This document shows positions 11,500-23,300 of a stretch of 64,000 nucleotides of DNA, in pieces (position 1 is the stretch's first letter; every line of letters starts with the position of its first letter). The stretch is from Paragonimus westermani (taxonomy: Eukaryota > Platyhelminthes > Trematoda > Plagiorchiida > Troglotrematidae): assembly GCA_008508345.1 (NCBI GenBank), contig QNGE01001725.1, forward strand, positions 1 to 64,000, in the 5' to 3' direction. Position numbers and translations under genes: made by a program. Under the pieces are notes generated by a model. That model saw only the letters and a program-made list of their open reading frames with translations. It was not told the origin of the DNA and did no database searches.

Positions 11500-13750
11500 C
11501 GCTAACATAATTTCATACTTAGTTCAGCAATCCCCTAGAAGGGACTAACTACTTGGAAGTACCATGAGCTCTTTCATACCAGTTTAAAACTTAAACATTC
11601 CCACAAATAAACTATACAAAACGGAACACTTCGCAGGTGGACAATTACAGGGGAGTTCTCCTGGCACCTTCATGATATAGTACAAGACGAATCCCATTAG
11701 TTATTAGACAAAGTCCACTGACAAGCAAAAACCGAAACAACAAGAGCTGCCTTAATTACTCCTTAATCAGTAAGTTGAGAAATACGGACTTACATTGGAG
11801 TGATGCTGTTTCAAACAAGAGAAAAAGATAGACCTATCCTATCCAAACTTTACCCTCACCCAGTCTTTTCTGTTCCCAACGTTTTGTGATTCTTGGATGT
11901 ATCATTTGGCAACGTGATTAACGTCTGCGAACCTAGATTCTCCAATACTTCTCGACACGCCCCTAGCTAGTCTTGGACTAAAAGTGAGGTAAAAGATATC
12001 TGTGTTACTCACTACTCTTGCCCGTAGTTGACCCACCTCTGGCAAGAGTTGACAGGGACGTGCAGGTGAAATGCAGCAAGATCCAGAGTTGATCGGACTC
12101 TGACTACAATCGAGTGCAGCTAGGCCAGTGAAAACTTACGTCGGCAACGTGTTCCTTGCAATCCCGGCTACGTTTATCCATCTTTAATGCATTCCTTCTG
12201 TCAGACTGCTATGGATGTGATGGTGTCTTACACTTACTCATTCCGTCATTGACTGTTCTCAGTGATGTTTATCGACACGATTTGCTAGTCTAATCTGCCA
12301 TTACCGTTTGCCTTTAAAATAAAACGCGAAGAATTCACTTCACATGTTCAAAAGTTTTTTTGAGTGGACTCGTAACTATTCCAGCCTACCCTATGTTAGA
12401 CATGAGTTGAATACAGTATGTATTGCATCGTTTAGTTGACACATAATCGTAATAATGATAATGTGTAGCTTTCAACTCATCCGTAAATGGCACTCTTGGC
12501 ATTTATTTTCAAGCAGTAAGTGTATTGATAGTAATATTACAACATAAAAATTGCATAGCAATGGTACAACACGACAAATGAAAAAACCCAATAGAAGGCG
12601 AAGTGTGATTAAAGAGGATGGTATTAAAATTCATGAAAAACTAGACTGCTGCATCACTAAGAAAATAGTTTAGACGTTGTTCAAATGTACTATTCTAAGA
12701 AATCAGTCTTAGTTGATCGTGTACCCAGTGTCCAACGCTCGCAAACCAAAACACGATAAGGTTTGTCACGCAATTAAAAGTGGCACAATTCAACGCGAAA
12801 ATTGCATTGTCGCGACAATTATACCAAGTAAGGCACATTTCCAATGTGTTTTAGACCATACATTTGAAGGTGTTTTAAGGCTCCAAATAGTCCTCTCGTC
12901 AGAAGTGAATTCAAATTCATTGGCCTCTGAATTCAGGCTGCGGTTGGTCTTCTTCCTCATTCCACTACGCAGAAGTTGCCATCTCGAGCGTTCAATAACT
13001 TGGGAGGAAGCGTACTTGTGGCTAGACGAAATCGTAACACCCCATATGTTACTACACGAGATTTGATAAGAAAAAGTAGGATATTGCATCAACTTGCTGT
13101 CTCCATAGTTTCAAGTTGAACACCACTCACGTTTGATGGCGACTTTTGCATTCATTTAGTTTTTCCAGACGACCTTTTCGAGTTGGTCCTTTCTAAAATG
13201 GTACTTAAGTTAATTACAAGCTGTGATCATCAAGAGATTTCGCCTTAACCTTATGTAGCTGGCATTAGAAGAATACGGAAATGAGTCTGTGAGGGTAGAA
13301 CTAGACAGAAAAATTCAAGAATATAATCAACCAGCTGAACGGTATATAGGTGGCACTTTGTTACTGGCTTGAGACTGACCGAATATTTTTCAACTCGTAA
13401 AAGGAACACTGCTGTTTCCTGAGTGATCTAGTGTTGTTTGTAACTCAAACACCGAAATCTTAAAGGCAATAGCTTTGTATGATGATAGGGAAGCATCGTT
13501 TTTAACAAAAAGATCATGTATTTTATTTCCTAAGGTCTTTTTTGTGGATCTTATGCGCTTAGTTTATTCGCACCACTTTTTAATAGTTTTGATCGCGCAG
13601 AAAATAATTTTATTCATCTTCTTCTTGGGAGCGCATTTCCTTTCGTACCCGCGAGAAACAAATTGGTATGGAATAATAATACATCGAACGACCTTGAAGC
13701 GCAATCTTCTTATTGGGCAACTGGCTATCCAAGAGGGGTTGGAGAAAAGC
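11500..13750. other. no gene recognised
   Basis: A 117-codon plus frame and its 100-codon minus shadow around 12713-13092 have no recognisable motif. Nothing else stands out. Confidence 0.35.
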
Positions 13751-13754
13751 ACAT

Positions 13755-14388
13755 ATAGATATATTTATATAAATACATTTATATGTACATATATGAGGGT
13801 ATACACATGTATATATAAATCTATGTGTGCGCATATAAATATACATATGATTATATGTATATATTTATATGCACATATGTATGTATATGTTTACATACAT
13901 TTGTACAAAGTTATATATGTAAATATAAATATCTGTATGTAAATTATTATATATACACATATATATATGCGCATAGAGATATATGTATATATATATACAT
14001 ATATATGGCCATACATTTTTATATAGACATAGACGTATATATATGTATGTATACGGATAGCTATATATATGTGCATATTTATATTTAGCTGCATATATAA
14101 GTATAGATATATATATGTAAATAAATGTAAATGTAGTGTATTATTGTAAACAATTATATTTACCTCAATACATTAGTATGTATATATAAATGTTTACATA
14201 ACCATATATATAAATATATATATTTATATAAATACATATATAAATATGTATACTTACATATATATATATATTCATATGCACATATGTATCTATAAATATA
14301 CATATGTAAATGTACATATATATATATGTATAGATGTACACATTTATATGTCAATGACTATATACATATACATATGCATGTACACACC
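13755..14388 (+). repeat. long TA/TACA-rich microsatellite tract
   Basis: About 630 bp of degenerate (TATA/TACA/TATG)n. The many Tyr/Ile/His-rich frames in it are artefacts of the repeat. It lies about 200 bp beyond the PHD-coding 3' end of MULE copy 1. Confidence 0.95.
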
Positions 14389-14535
14389 TCACTTGACCAA
14401 CGGCAGTAAGCACTGCGAATCGGTTTGAAAACAGACGCACACTGCTAGCTGTCTGGTATACCTACAGAGGAACCACTGAAGAAAGATTCAGTGAACCTCA
14501 CTTGACTAACGGCAATAACCACTGCAAAATGAAAA
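14386..14535 (+). repeat. two direct repeats spaced 109 bp
   Basis: A segment of about 36 nt starting ACCTCACTTGACCAACGGCA at 14386 recurs at 14495 with a few changes, including similar downstream TGAAAACA wording. The 109-bp period suggests part of a satellite-like or subterminal repeat between the microsatellite and MULE copy 1. Confidence 0.7.
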
Positions 14536-14599
14536 CATGAGCATAGCTCGTAAAACCATGTCGTAGGTGGCTCTGACGCTTGAGAGCGCCGTTTCTTCT

Positions 14600-17146
14600 T
14601 AATCCTGCCGGTTTGTCACGTTGTCGCAGTCAACGCAGGTGTAGACTGGTTCAGAATCGTTGTAGTTGGCACAGTAGTGGTGGTACCAACCTGAACACTG
14701 ACTGCACTGTACCCAGTGCACGGTGTCTTTGTCCAAGTCCACGGGATCCTCCTTTTGGAAGCAAATCTGGCAAACGTTGCAATCTACAGGCTTTGAGGCT
14801 TACTGCTTTTCAAAAGTCTCCCTTACTTTCTTTTTTGAACTGCCTTAGCGTACCTTCAACGACCCGTCTAATACGAGCTGTCTCCATGGGATCCCCGATT
14901 ACATCAATCTCCGGCATATCTTGGTCAATCACATGACGTTTATGTTTAGACTTCCTACGCATGCTAGAGACAAACGGTTGTTCTATGAAAGCTGCGGGCA
15001 TCAGGCTTAACTCATCAGACATGCGTGCAATCTTAAGTGTGGACGGCATCTGTGTTACACACCTTGGGGCATGCGTTCTGGGGAAGGTGCTTCAGGTAGG
15101 GATATTTGAATTGACTACAAAGCTTTTCCTGACCAACGGAACCCCTCTTCTACTAACCCCTTCGGGGTCAAAAGATTCATGTCATTCGCTACTGTTGTCC
15201 ACTGTTTTCTCCGGCCATAAGTTGTCGAACGACGCTCGCCCACTTATCTGCACAACCTCCCTACCTGGGATTGAACAGTACAATGATAGGTCAGGATGGC
15301 TAGAAAGTAACCCATTTATCCCTCGCAACGCAGGTACATGTCTACGATTGTTGACTGCGCTCATACATTCTAAAGTAACGACTACATCCTGGCAGGTGAG
15401 AAGTGGAAACAGGTGTAGGCATAAAACAACCAGCTCATCAAACTGGGAAACCGGGATTTCTGCTTCCTCAGGGGCTGGCAGCAACCACTGATTTGCCGCA
15501 ACCAAACTGGTGAGGGGTCTGTCGATCAAACGAAACACAGCAACAATATGACAACAAGGAATCATCCATTGGGATGAGAAGCAGCAGTCATATTTGGTAC
15601 CCCCTGCAGTGTCAACGTGGAAAATGCGCCCTATGCTACGGCGCACTTCCCACGTGCCTTTCGCATAGGCTACTTCTACTATCTGGGTGCCGTTGTAATG
15701 CCTCAGGAAAACATCCCTGGCATATTGTGACGATGGTTTCAGAATGACTGACAGAAATTCCCGGCCTACAGCCGGCTCAAACAACCTCATGCGCTCAGTG
15801 TTCAGCCTACACTGGCGTTCATCAAACACACTGTTACACCGTTCCACAATATGCTGGAGAAATGCATACACACTGGATCGTTTAGACACGGCACTTTCGA
15901 TGTGCATGAATTCGTTCTCAATACGGTTGGTGGTAAGATTACCGGACGAAACCATGGACTTAAGTTTATGCGAGGCCCAACCCCTTTTATAAGGCAAACA
16001 ATTGCTCGCACGATATTCACATGCCTCATTACTGACAGAGTTCACAGTCTGCAACAAACTGGTAAATTAGCCTCTGTTCCCAGTGGAAACCATATTGCGG
16101 GTCCAGTGGTAAATACGGTTCTTCTGATAATCGCTTAGGCCTACCAACTAGCGGAAACGCCGAGACACATCATGCAGTAAATGAAACCGGCAGAATACAA
16201 TGGCACAATGTTGGAAGACTTCACCTATTGCCCTCATCTGTGCTGCTGAACGATCAACAATGAATTTGCGAACAGCAGACATACAAGGCAACATTTCAAG
16301 CAGGTTTTCCACAACTATCCAATAACTGGCAGTAGTTTTGTTCAGCATAAGTGCGTAAAAAAAATGTTATTCCAACTTCACTTATGTCTGCCAACATAGC
16401 ATGCCATAGTATAAAGCTGCCATAATTTAACTGATGAGTTGCATCTCCTAGAATGACATCTCCATACCTGGGACACAGTTGGAATGCACCTTTCGGTACA
16501 AACATGACGAACCTTAACACTTTCTCCCACAGTAGAAACCTATAACTGTCTTCCACTTTTAGTAAATCTCGCAACTTCATAATTTCGTTGCGATGATCTA
16601 ATTTGCTGTACATCGTGCGTAGATTAGATAAATCGTGCCGACGCATTCTAATCCCATACTTCCTGTTCACATACGTCCTCATTTCACGAGCACCCTTAAA
16701 ATGGCTCATCATCTCACATACATGCAGTTTAGCATAAATAAATAATAAATATTCGGCTTACCAACCTAAAAGTCGTGTGAGTACACCAGGTTTACCTTCT
16801 CGATTTGATATCCATAGGTGCGGTAATGGATGACCCAGGAGGCTTGACATCTGTAATCTGCAAAACTACAATTTATCGTAACAATTGACCAAATAAACAA
16901 CCGTTTGGAGGGCTCCGTTCGCCTTGTACAATGTACGCATGTGTACACCGCACTTCCATACGGGCAGCCTGGCGGCAGGTCTATTCCTCTATGCTTCTTA
17001 ACACTTGCAGCTGTCTGCGAGGTGTTAATTAAAAAGCTTGTACAAGTTTCCCGTTGAAATCTGCGCAAGTCTTCAACATACTGTTCAAACTTTCGGAACG
17101 TCAACTTGAATATCCTTCTAAAGGTGCTTTCATCGTTCACCGCCAT
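14600..17146 (-). pseudogene. MULE transposase copy 1 with SWIM-like region and C-terminal PHD finger
   Basis: A broken transposase of the Mutator-like superfamily (DDE enzymes that cut and paste DNA). It starts near 17146. The core block GDATHQLN (first Asp) is at about 16427-16448, and VDRSAAQMRAI (second Asp) follows near 16250 with the Cys-x2-His motif after it. TTNRIENEF, the likely Glu region, is near 15920. A SWIM-like DCCF...PCCHIV, with the first Cys replaced by Tyr, is near 15560-15600. Beyond an in-frame TGA at 15182 the same frame resumes (14810-15049). A frame change then leads to a PHD finger at about 14623-14783: CNVCQIC, CSQC, WYHHYC, TCVDC. Lesions include stops at 16766, 16148, 15182 and 14810. 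A +1 change in an eight-base homopolymer (about 16356) shifts the frame. All blocks recur in copy 2 at 33.8-36.0 kb, which is how the reading order was confirmed. Confidence 0.8.
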
Positions 17147-17316
17147 GCTGATTCAAGGTACGGAAGTGATTTACCAGTAATGGACAATTTAAACACTATG
17201 TTACGTCCGATGTTATGATATATGATGTTTTTCAGATCTGACTTGGAAATATCACTTGTACCATTTTACTAAAACTTCAGATCACATTCATTCCATCAGA
17301 GTTTTCCCGTTTTTTT

Positions 17317-17808
17317 ATGTACGAAAGGAACCGCACTCCCCTCCTTCTCTCTGGAGTCATGGCAGACGTTGGTCGACTTCAGCTTATGAACAAAAGGAGA
17401 GCGATTACTAAGATAAGTAAAACTGCTAATGTCCACGAGTACACAACTTGCGCTTTAATAGACTTAGCGTTTTTTCTAAAGGATACCTACCATCACAAGA
17501 TTATACTTATCATGTCCAGGTGTCTGTTGATTGTATTGTTGGGGGTACACATGTGCGACCTTTCTTCGGCTAGTGAAAAATCACAATGGTTAATACCCTT
17601 GTGGAAAAGTGCGATGCACCGTATCTTCACATTAGCAGAGAAATGGCGTTTCCACCGAGTGCTTTTCACTCAAGGACAGATACAGGCTACAAATTTCGAC
17701 GTCAGCAGACAGTATGTTGGTCAATTCTCGTTCGAAAAAATAGAGACAAACATGATATATTGTTTTCCGCCTGGTTACGTGAGCACGGTTTGTCTCAGAT
17801 GAAATAAA
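17317..17808 (+). CDS. hypothetical open frame with possible secreted start and poly(A) signal
   Basis: A 161-codon frame (17317-17802). An internal ATG at 17512 would give a 96-residue product beginning with a signal-peptide-like stretch (basic residue, then Leu/Ile/Val core, then Ser/Ala). AATAAA starts at 17803, directly after the TGA. The rest has aromatic and basic residues but no recognisable domain and few cysteines. It lies next to, and divergent from, MULE copy 1. Chance or an unrecognised repeat is quite possible. Confidence 0.2.
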
Positions 17809-18105
17809 ACTTCGTCGAGAATCATCCCATATGAAGCAGCTAAGCAGTAGAATCATCAAAATTAGAGGTTCTTTAACCGCTAAGTTTCCCTGAAAAATTT
17901 CGTCCTATGGAGGACCACGAATGTGAGGATGTTACGGAAGTACATCAGTTCCCGATGGAAATCGGCCCGTGGCTGGATGATAAAATATAGGTGAACAAAT
18001 TCCAAGTTTCTGATTTTGCATTCACTTACGTTGCTGCTCAAACTGATCTGTGCACTGTGTGGGCTGTGTGAAACCAATATTAGAGATGGCCTTTATTCAC
18101 TTTGC

Positions 18106-18303
18106 AGGTCTATACGATGAGTCAAATCTTGTTTTCTGTCTCTATTGCGCTGAAAGTCTGTTTGCAGACGTTCGATTACATGGACCGCTGTCCTCGTATT
18201 CAGTTTTCCCATTGGAGTCGTATATCAAAACTTTGTACAGGGATTATGCGATCTCAAATTGTAGCCGCCTCATAAATTTCACGAAATATAAGGAAGAAAA
18301 TGG
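18106..18303 (+). CDS. candidate internal exon of an unknown gene
   Basis: A frame stays open from a good 3' splice site (CTTTGCAG, exon from about 18106) to a plausible donor G|GTATGTG at about 18304. It encodes about 65 residues with an unbiased composition, including two Cys and several Tyr. A possible second exon with an acceptor (TCTACCAG) and donor (CAG|GTAATG) lies at about 18755-18930, but its frame is not clean. I recognise no family, and no first or last exon could be linked to it. Confidence 0.2.
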
Positions 18304-18939
18304 GTATGTGATTACCAAGTGTCAACGGAGTAGTGAGCAACGCATGCCCATCATCCATTTCACAAACAGCAAATAAAAAGTGTCGGTTTGTACGTGAAAT
18401 CACAAGTTGTGGTGATATGGAACCTAACACCGATGTGTTGGTGAGCGGATTATCTACCTCCATAACGGCTGTGGGTGGAATACACAGCTTCTTGTTACAT
18501 GTTCCCGCATTTGGACCGAGATGATCCCATCCGGTAGATTGTACATTTTCCAATGCTCCCATATGTACACGTCCAACCGTTGAGTTGTCCACGAGAGTAT
18601 TCAATGTAATAGTTTAGATTTACTTTGCAAGAATGCTCTCATGTTCCGTCTGATTGTTCACGCTTGGAAACAGTTAAAAAATAAACCTTAACTGATGTCT
18701 TCCCACTGTTATATATACTTTGCCACTTGGTAATTCTCTGTTTTGGTCTACCAGATTGCGGAACCTAGTGACGAAACTGTGGGTGCTGTGCAGAAATTAT
18801 CGGTTGCGCAATACAGATCCGTACTGTGGTCAGGATCAGGCTTTACGATGCAACACAAATTACGTCTAGTGAACATGGCAGTCGCAGCGACTCGAAACTA
18901 CACCAGTTGAAAACGCATCGCGCAACAGGTAATGCTTTT

Positions 18940-20330
18940 TTGATTGTTATCAAATTTTCCAGAGAACCTGAACTTTGCATGTATATACCAGAGTCTATTA
19001 GAGCATTCTTCAGGAATAATTGATGATATGGTGATGTTGTGGCGTTATACCAAACGCCAAAGATAAGGTGAATTCCACGCCTTATACCACTTGCTAACAA
19101 CCCATTGTCAGTTCAGATGGAAAACAAAAAACGGACTGTGTATCTGTTTGTGGACTGTTTTGCATCATCAAATAACTGAAGAATATGTCGTACGTAACTG
19201 TATCTCGAGACAGTGGATTCCTTATTCCTTGTGGCGCCTGCTCAGTTCTACAAGCCGCATCACCTCGATGTGTGTGAACTACAATATATTTGCAATCTAA
19301 TTCAGTTATCTTCATAAGCCTGAGTCAGGTAGTAGAGCATCGTGATACATCTTTTGCGAATCAAACGGCCAAATTGAAAACGGATTTGAGAAGTAAAACC
19401 ATTTGAAAACGTTAACTATCCTCGTCAGGTGCCCCTCACTACTTCGTTTCAGGAAATGCCAAAATGCGCGAGAAAAGTTAAGCTTGTCAATACAGAACGT
19501 TCAGGTTTATGTACCCTTCCCATATCCCAGACTAAACTGAAAATTTCGTCTTTTGTATAATGCGAGAATAAGTTCCATTTAAATGTGGTTTGGCTACTTT
19601 AGCAAATAGGGATTGTGCAGTTTTGAATTAAGCTTCCTAATAGGGCTGCGTGCAATTATTTTCCTGTGTTCCCTGAGTGTTTAAAAGTGTCGCTTTGGTT
19701 CACTCCGAGGTCGCTCGGTGAACGCTAATGCTACTAGAATACATATACGGAACATGAGCCTGCATTCCTGCATACAAATGTATTATAGGTGTAATTCTGC
19801 ACATGATCTACCTTGTTATAAGTATCCGCGGGATTTGAAACCATAAGCAATACACTTCAAGGTTTAACCAATAACCTTAGGCAATTCGAGTAGAATGCGA
19901 CAGAAGCTTGCACAGTATTTAAATTTTTCGTTCAAATATTACCAGGTACATTTTTAAAGATGCCATCCTCAGATAAACACAGTTTAAGAGCGTTTGTGGC
20001 ATTCGATAGAATTGGAAAGGTCCTTAAACTTATTTTGAAGTTCCGAATATTCTTGCTGGCCACTGGTCTTTAGGGAAATCTTTACAAAACTGAGTTGGAC
20101 CAGCTTTATTTGACCTTTCGTAGCCGGCAAGCAAACTTTTTTTGACACATTTATTTGATTACTGATGAGTAGTCGGAGATTTGGTTTATTTTCAAGTTGA
20201 CTATCATTCACATTTGATCGCAGCCTTCGCATTCTCCTCTCGAGACGATCCGGCAACATGATCATTGCTCACAAGCGAAAGTGATTGAACGTTCAGATTT
20301 TAAAATTCCGTTGTGCCTAATGTGACGTCA
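18940..20330. other. no gene recognised
   Basis: Short frames only, with no nameable repeat. Confidence 0.35.
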
Positions 20331-20333
20331 ATT

Positions 20334-20395
20334 TCGCAGTGGTCAACACGGTTGCCTCATGTTTGGAGCGGCCGGAGTTTAAATCCCGGAAGTGG
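20334..20395 (+). repeat. tRNA-like sequence, SINE candidate
   Basis: GCAGTGGTCAACACGG followed by GCCGGAGTTTAAATCCCGG resembles the D-arm and T-arm (B-box) of a tRNA-derived SINE. The T-arm stem CCGG/CCGG can pair around the loop. No acceptor stem or 3' tail is evident. Confidence 0.35.
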
Positions 20396-20399
20396 CAAG

Positions 20400-23300
20400 C
20401 ATATGCACTACTAATGAGCTCTAATGAGATCGAAACTCGAGTCTAGTGTTTCTTTTCGAAAGAGGCTGGCTGGAAAGTCTGTCTGAATGCAAAGAGTGCG
20501 ATCAAATGTGAGTGGTGGTCAACATTTATTCTAGTATTGTTGCAGGTAGATTGAAAAAATATGCAGTAGAGTGAAGTCAAGCCTGTCTTCTTAACATAAG
20601 ATGGCTGATTTCCAGCTTTCGGCAGCGTTCTTGAAGTCTCTGATAAGGTAGGTGGCCAAAAACTCAGCCAATGCATGCTAGAGACTTAATAGCTAGCCTC
20701 TCACTTTTGCGCAGATTGCCGTACATAAGCTTACAACACTCGAGCCGACGTTGTATACAGTTTTAAAGTAGCTGTCTGCGTTGAGTATGTGATGACGCCT
20801 GTAAATGTGCCAGAAATTTGGCGACCGTCCATCTTGTTTTCGTTCACTCCCCCCTTGATAGTGATTGCAGGTCTTGTTTGCAGAGACTTATCTGGCCACT
20901 CGAATTACATCAGCAGTGAGTTATACCTTTGAGGAAAGTTACTCTGAGTACATTACTGAAGGATAGTATTGTTTACTTACCAAAACTTGTGTCCACGCAG
21001 AAAGCCGGTCCTAATTTCCACTATAAAGTGCTTGTTTAACTTTACCCTTATGTATGCGCATCACGGTCACCTGTGTGAAATTCAGTGATGCTAAATCTGC
21101 CTTCTGATTGGTCGCGATTTCATATACCGACGGCCCATTCATCCACGCAGTTACGAATGAAGCTACCCTTTGTAAACATCAGAATATGGTTTGTACTTTT
21201 CCGAGTTGAAGTGGTTACTGCATCGTTGCTACAGTCTGTAAAGATTAGTAATTACACTCAAACAGGTACAGAAAATACCCTCGGGTTCGCTTACTTTCCA
21301 CCGCTTCGTTGGTAGGCGACACTCAGTTTGTGGCTCCGTTTATTTGAATAGTTCATTACAGATTTTGTAAATCAGACGGATTCAATATTAAAGTTTGCTG
21401 TTATTTTCTTCTTTATGTAGCACGTTACTAATAACAAACTCGCTCGCACGTCCCCGTTTATTGGACCGAAATCAGTTGCACACCAGAGCGAGAGTTTATT
21501 GGATGTTTGCTGCGTAAAGATCGCCATCATTCCGGGTCCATTAGATCGATGAATACCACGAGTATAATAAGCGTATCTTGAGGAATCAGCAGAATTCCGA
21601 CATGAACATCTTCTATGCACCGAATTGGTTTAGTAAACTGTGATTAGCTTGCATTATATTTTCAGGATAGGCTCCGTGAACTGAACATACAGATGAACAC
21701 GCAACATCAATCGAACGCAAGTTGTTAAAAAAAAGCTTATATGAAACGGCAGTATTCAGTAAACTTATAGTATCGTAGTCTCAAGGGGGTTGCACGCATA
21801 AGAGTTGTTCGGAATTAAAAAGTAGTAACTTCATCTACGGAATATCATCAATCCAATGATTTGTGGGTAATGTGCACATCAGCATGTTTACACTGAAAGG
21901 TTGCTGGCAACTGAATACACAGTTTGGCCTCGGAGTGAGAACCAAATGGAAGCCGAATAGGCTGATTGAAATAACGAGCAATGTTTGAAAGAGATGGTGT
22001 AAGCATCTAGATTAGCCCTAGTGGCACATCAAGACGTTCGACCGCCTCTTACATAAGACACTCACCACTGAATTTAACTGAAAAAATGTCGGTTCCACTA
22101 TTTGTGACCTTACTAATCAGAAAAATGCGTACAATTTGAGTCGCCTATTCAAAACCTACTTTTCGTTAACTTGCCGTTATTTAGTTATATTATATAGTCG
22201 TTATTTCAACGTGATCAGCCATTTACAATTCGTGATGTCCAAGCGTAAAACAATAGAAATGAAGATGCCAGGTTTTATGGTTCAACTGATAACTGTATGA
22301 TCAAAGCGACCGATTGTGACTGATTTTTTGATTTATTCGGAAAATGTTAAATGTGGAATAAAAACGAGATTTCAACGAGATCACCTTGTCCTCTGATGGT
22401 CATCTACTCATCGTTGACTAAAAAGTGTCCGACGTGATTGATCGTTGTTACATTCTCGTTGATTTTACCGGGACAGCACTTTGTTGCATTTCAGACGTTA
22501 ACTAAGATATTTCATTTTTTGGTCGATTCCTAAAAATTGTGTAACCGGCCCGAATTTTACATGGTAGTGATATCTTCTGCGTGTGCAATGATTGATAAGC
22601 TAGAAATTTGGCAGATGAATACAACACCCTGTAGAATTCATTACGAAACACCAGTATGTTGGAGTACCGAGGTCGGCTATCAATGAGATGACTGAGCGAT
22701 GGATATAAAAATCAAATATTACACTGACTAATAAATAAAGCAACTAAGGAGAATTAAACGGACTAATGAATTTCCATTAACTGCGTATATTCACTTCTTG
22801 CACATTATATATTTATTTAATACGTGGGCGGACCACCTGAAACGAGCAATAACATAGTGAGTAACAACGGAGTGTTACAAATGCGTGCACAGCAGTTTCC
22901 GTACTGTTACGACTGTTTTCATTATTGTACTTCGGGAAAATACACCGAAAGGAATTCGTATAAATAATATAGCCAACGTATAAGATCAAAACAAACTGGA
23001 CATAACTTTAAGACGCAGGAAAAATAAGGACATTCGTTAATCGGTGCACCTATGATAACAATAACACACCTACGTGAGATCGTCCAAATTCGAATTTACG
23101 CGGTAAATCGACCGTTAACGATGCACTGGAAATAGTACAACCTTGTTAGCATATTAAAAACAGCAAAAACGCAGATAAAATCTTAAAGAAAGCCTACAAA
23201 CGCACCGAAACAATCATTCATTATGTAACCAACTTTGGATGAGATCACTTTTTGACCGCATGCTCAGAGTCTGGTAAAAACGGGAAGATTTCGAACTTAA

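Noticed and set aside
13475..14428. Several Tyr/Ile/His-rich frames on both strands
   Set aside because: They run through the TA/TACA microsatellite; the composition is an artefact of the repeat.
14580..15491. Plus-strand frames of 118 and 176 codons
   Set aside because: They lie opposite the MULE copy 1 C-terminus, linker and PHD finger.
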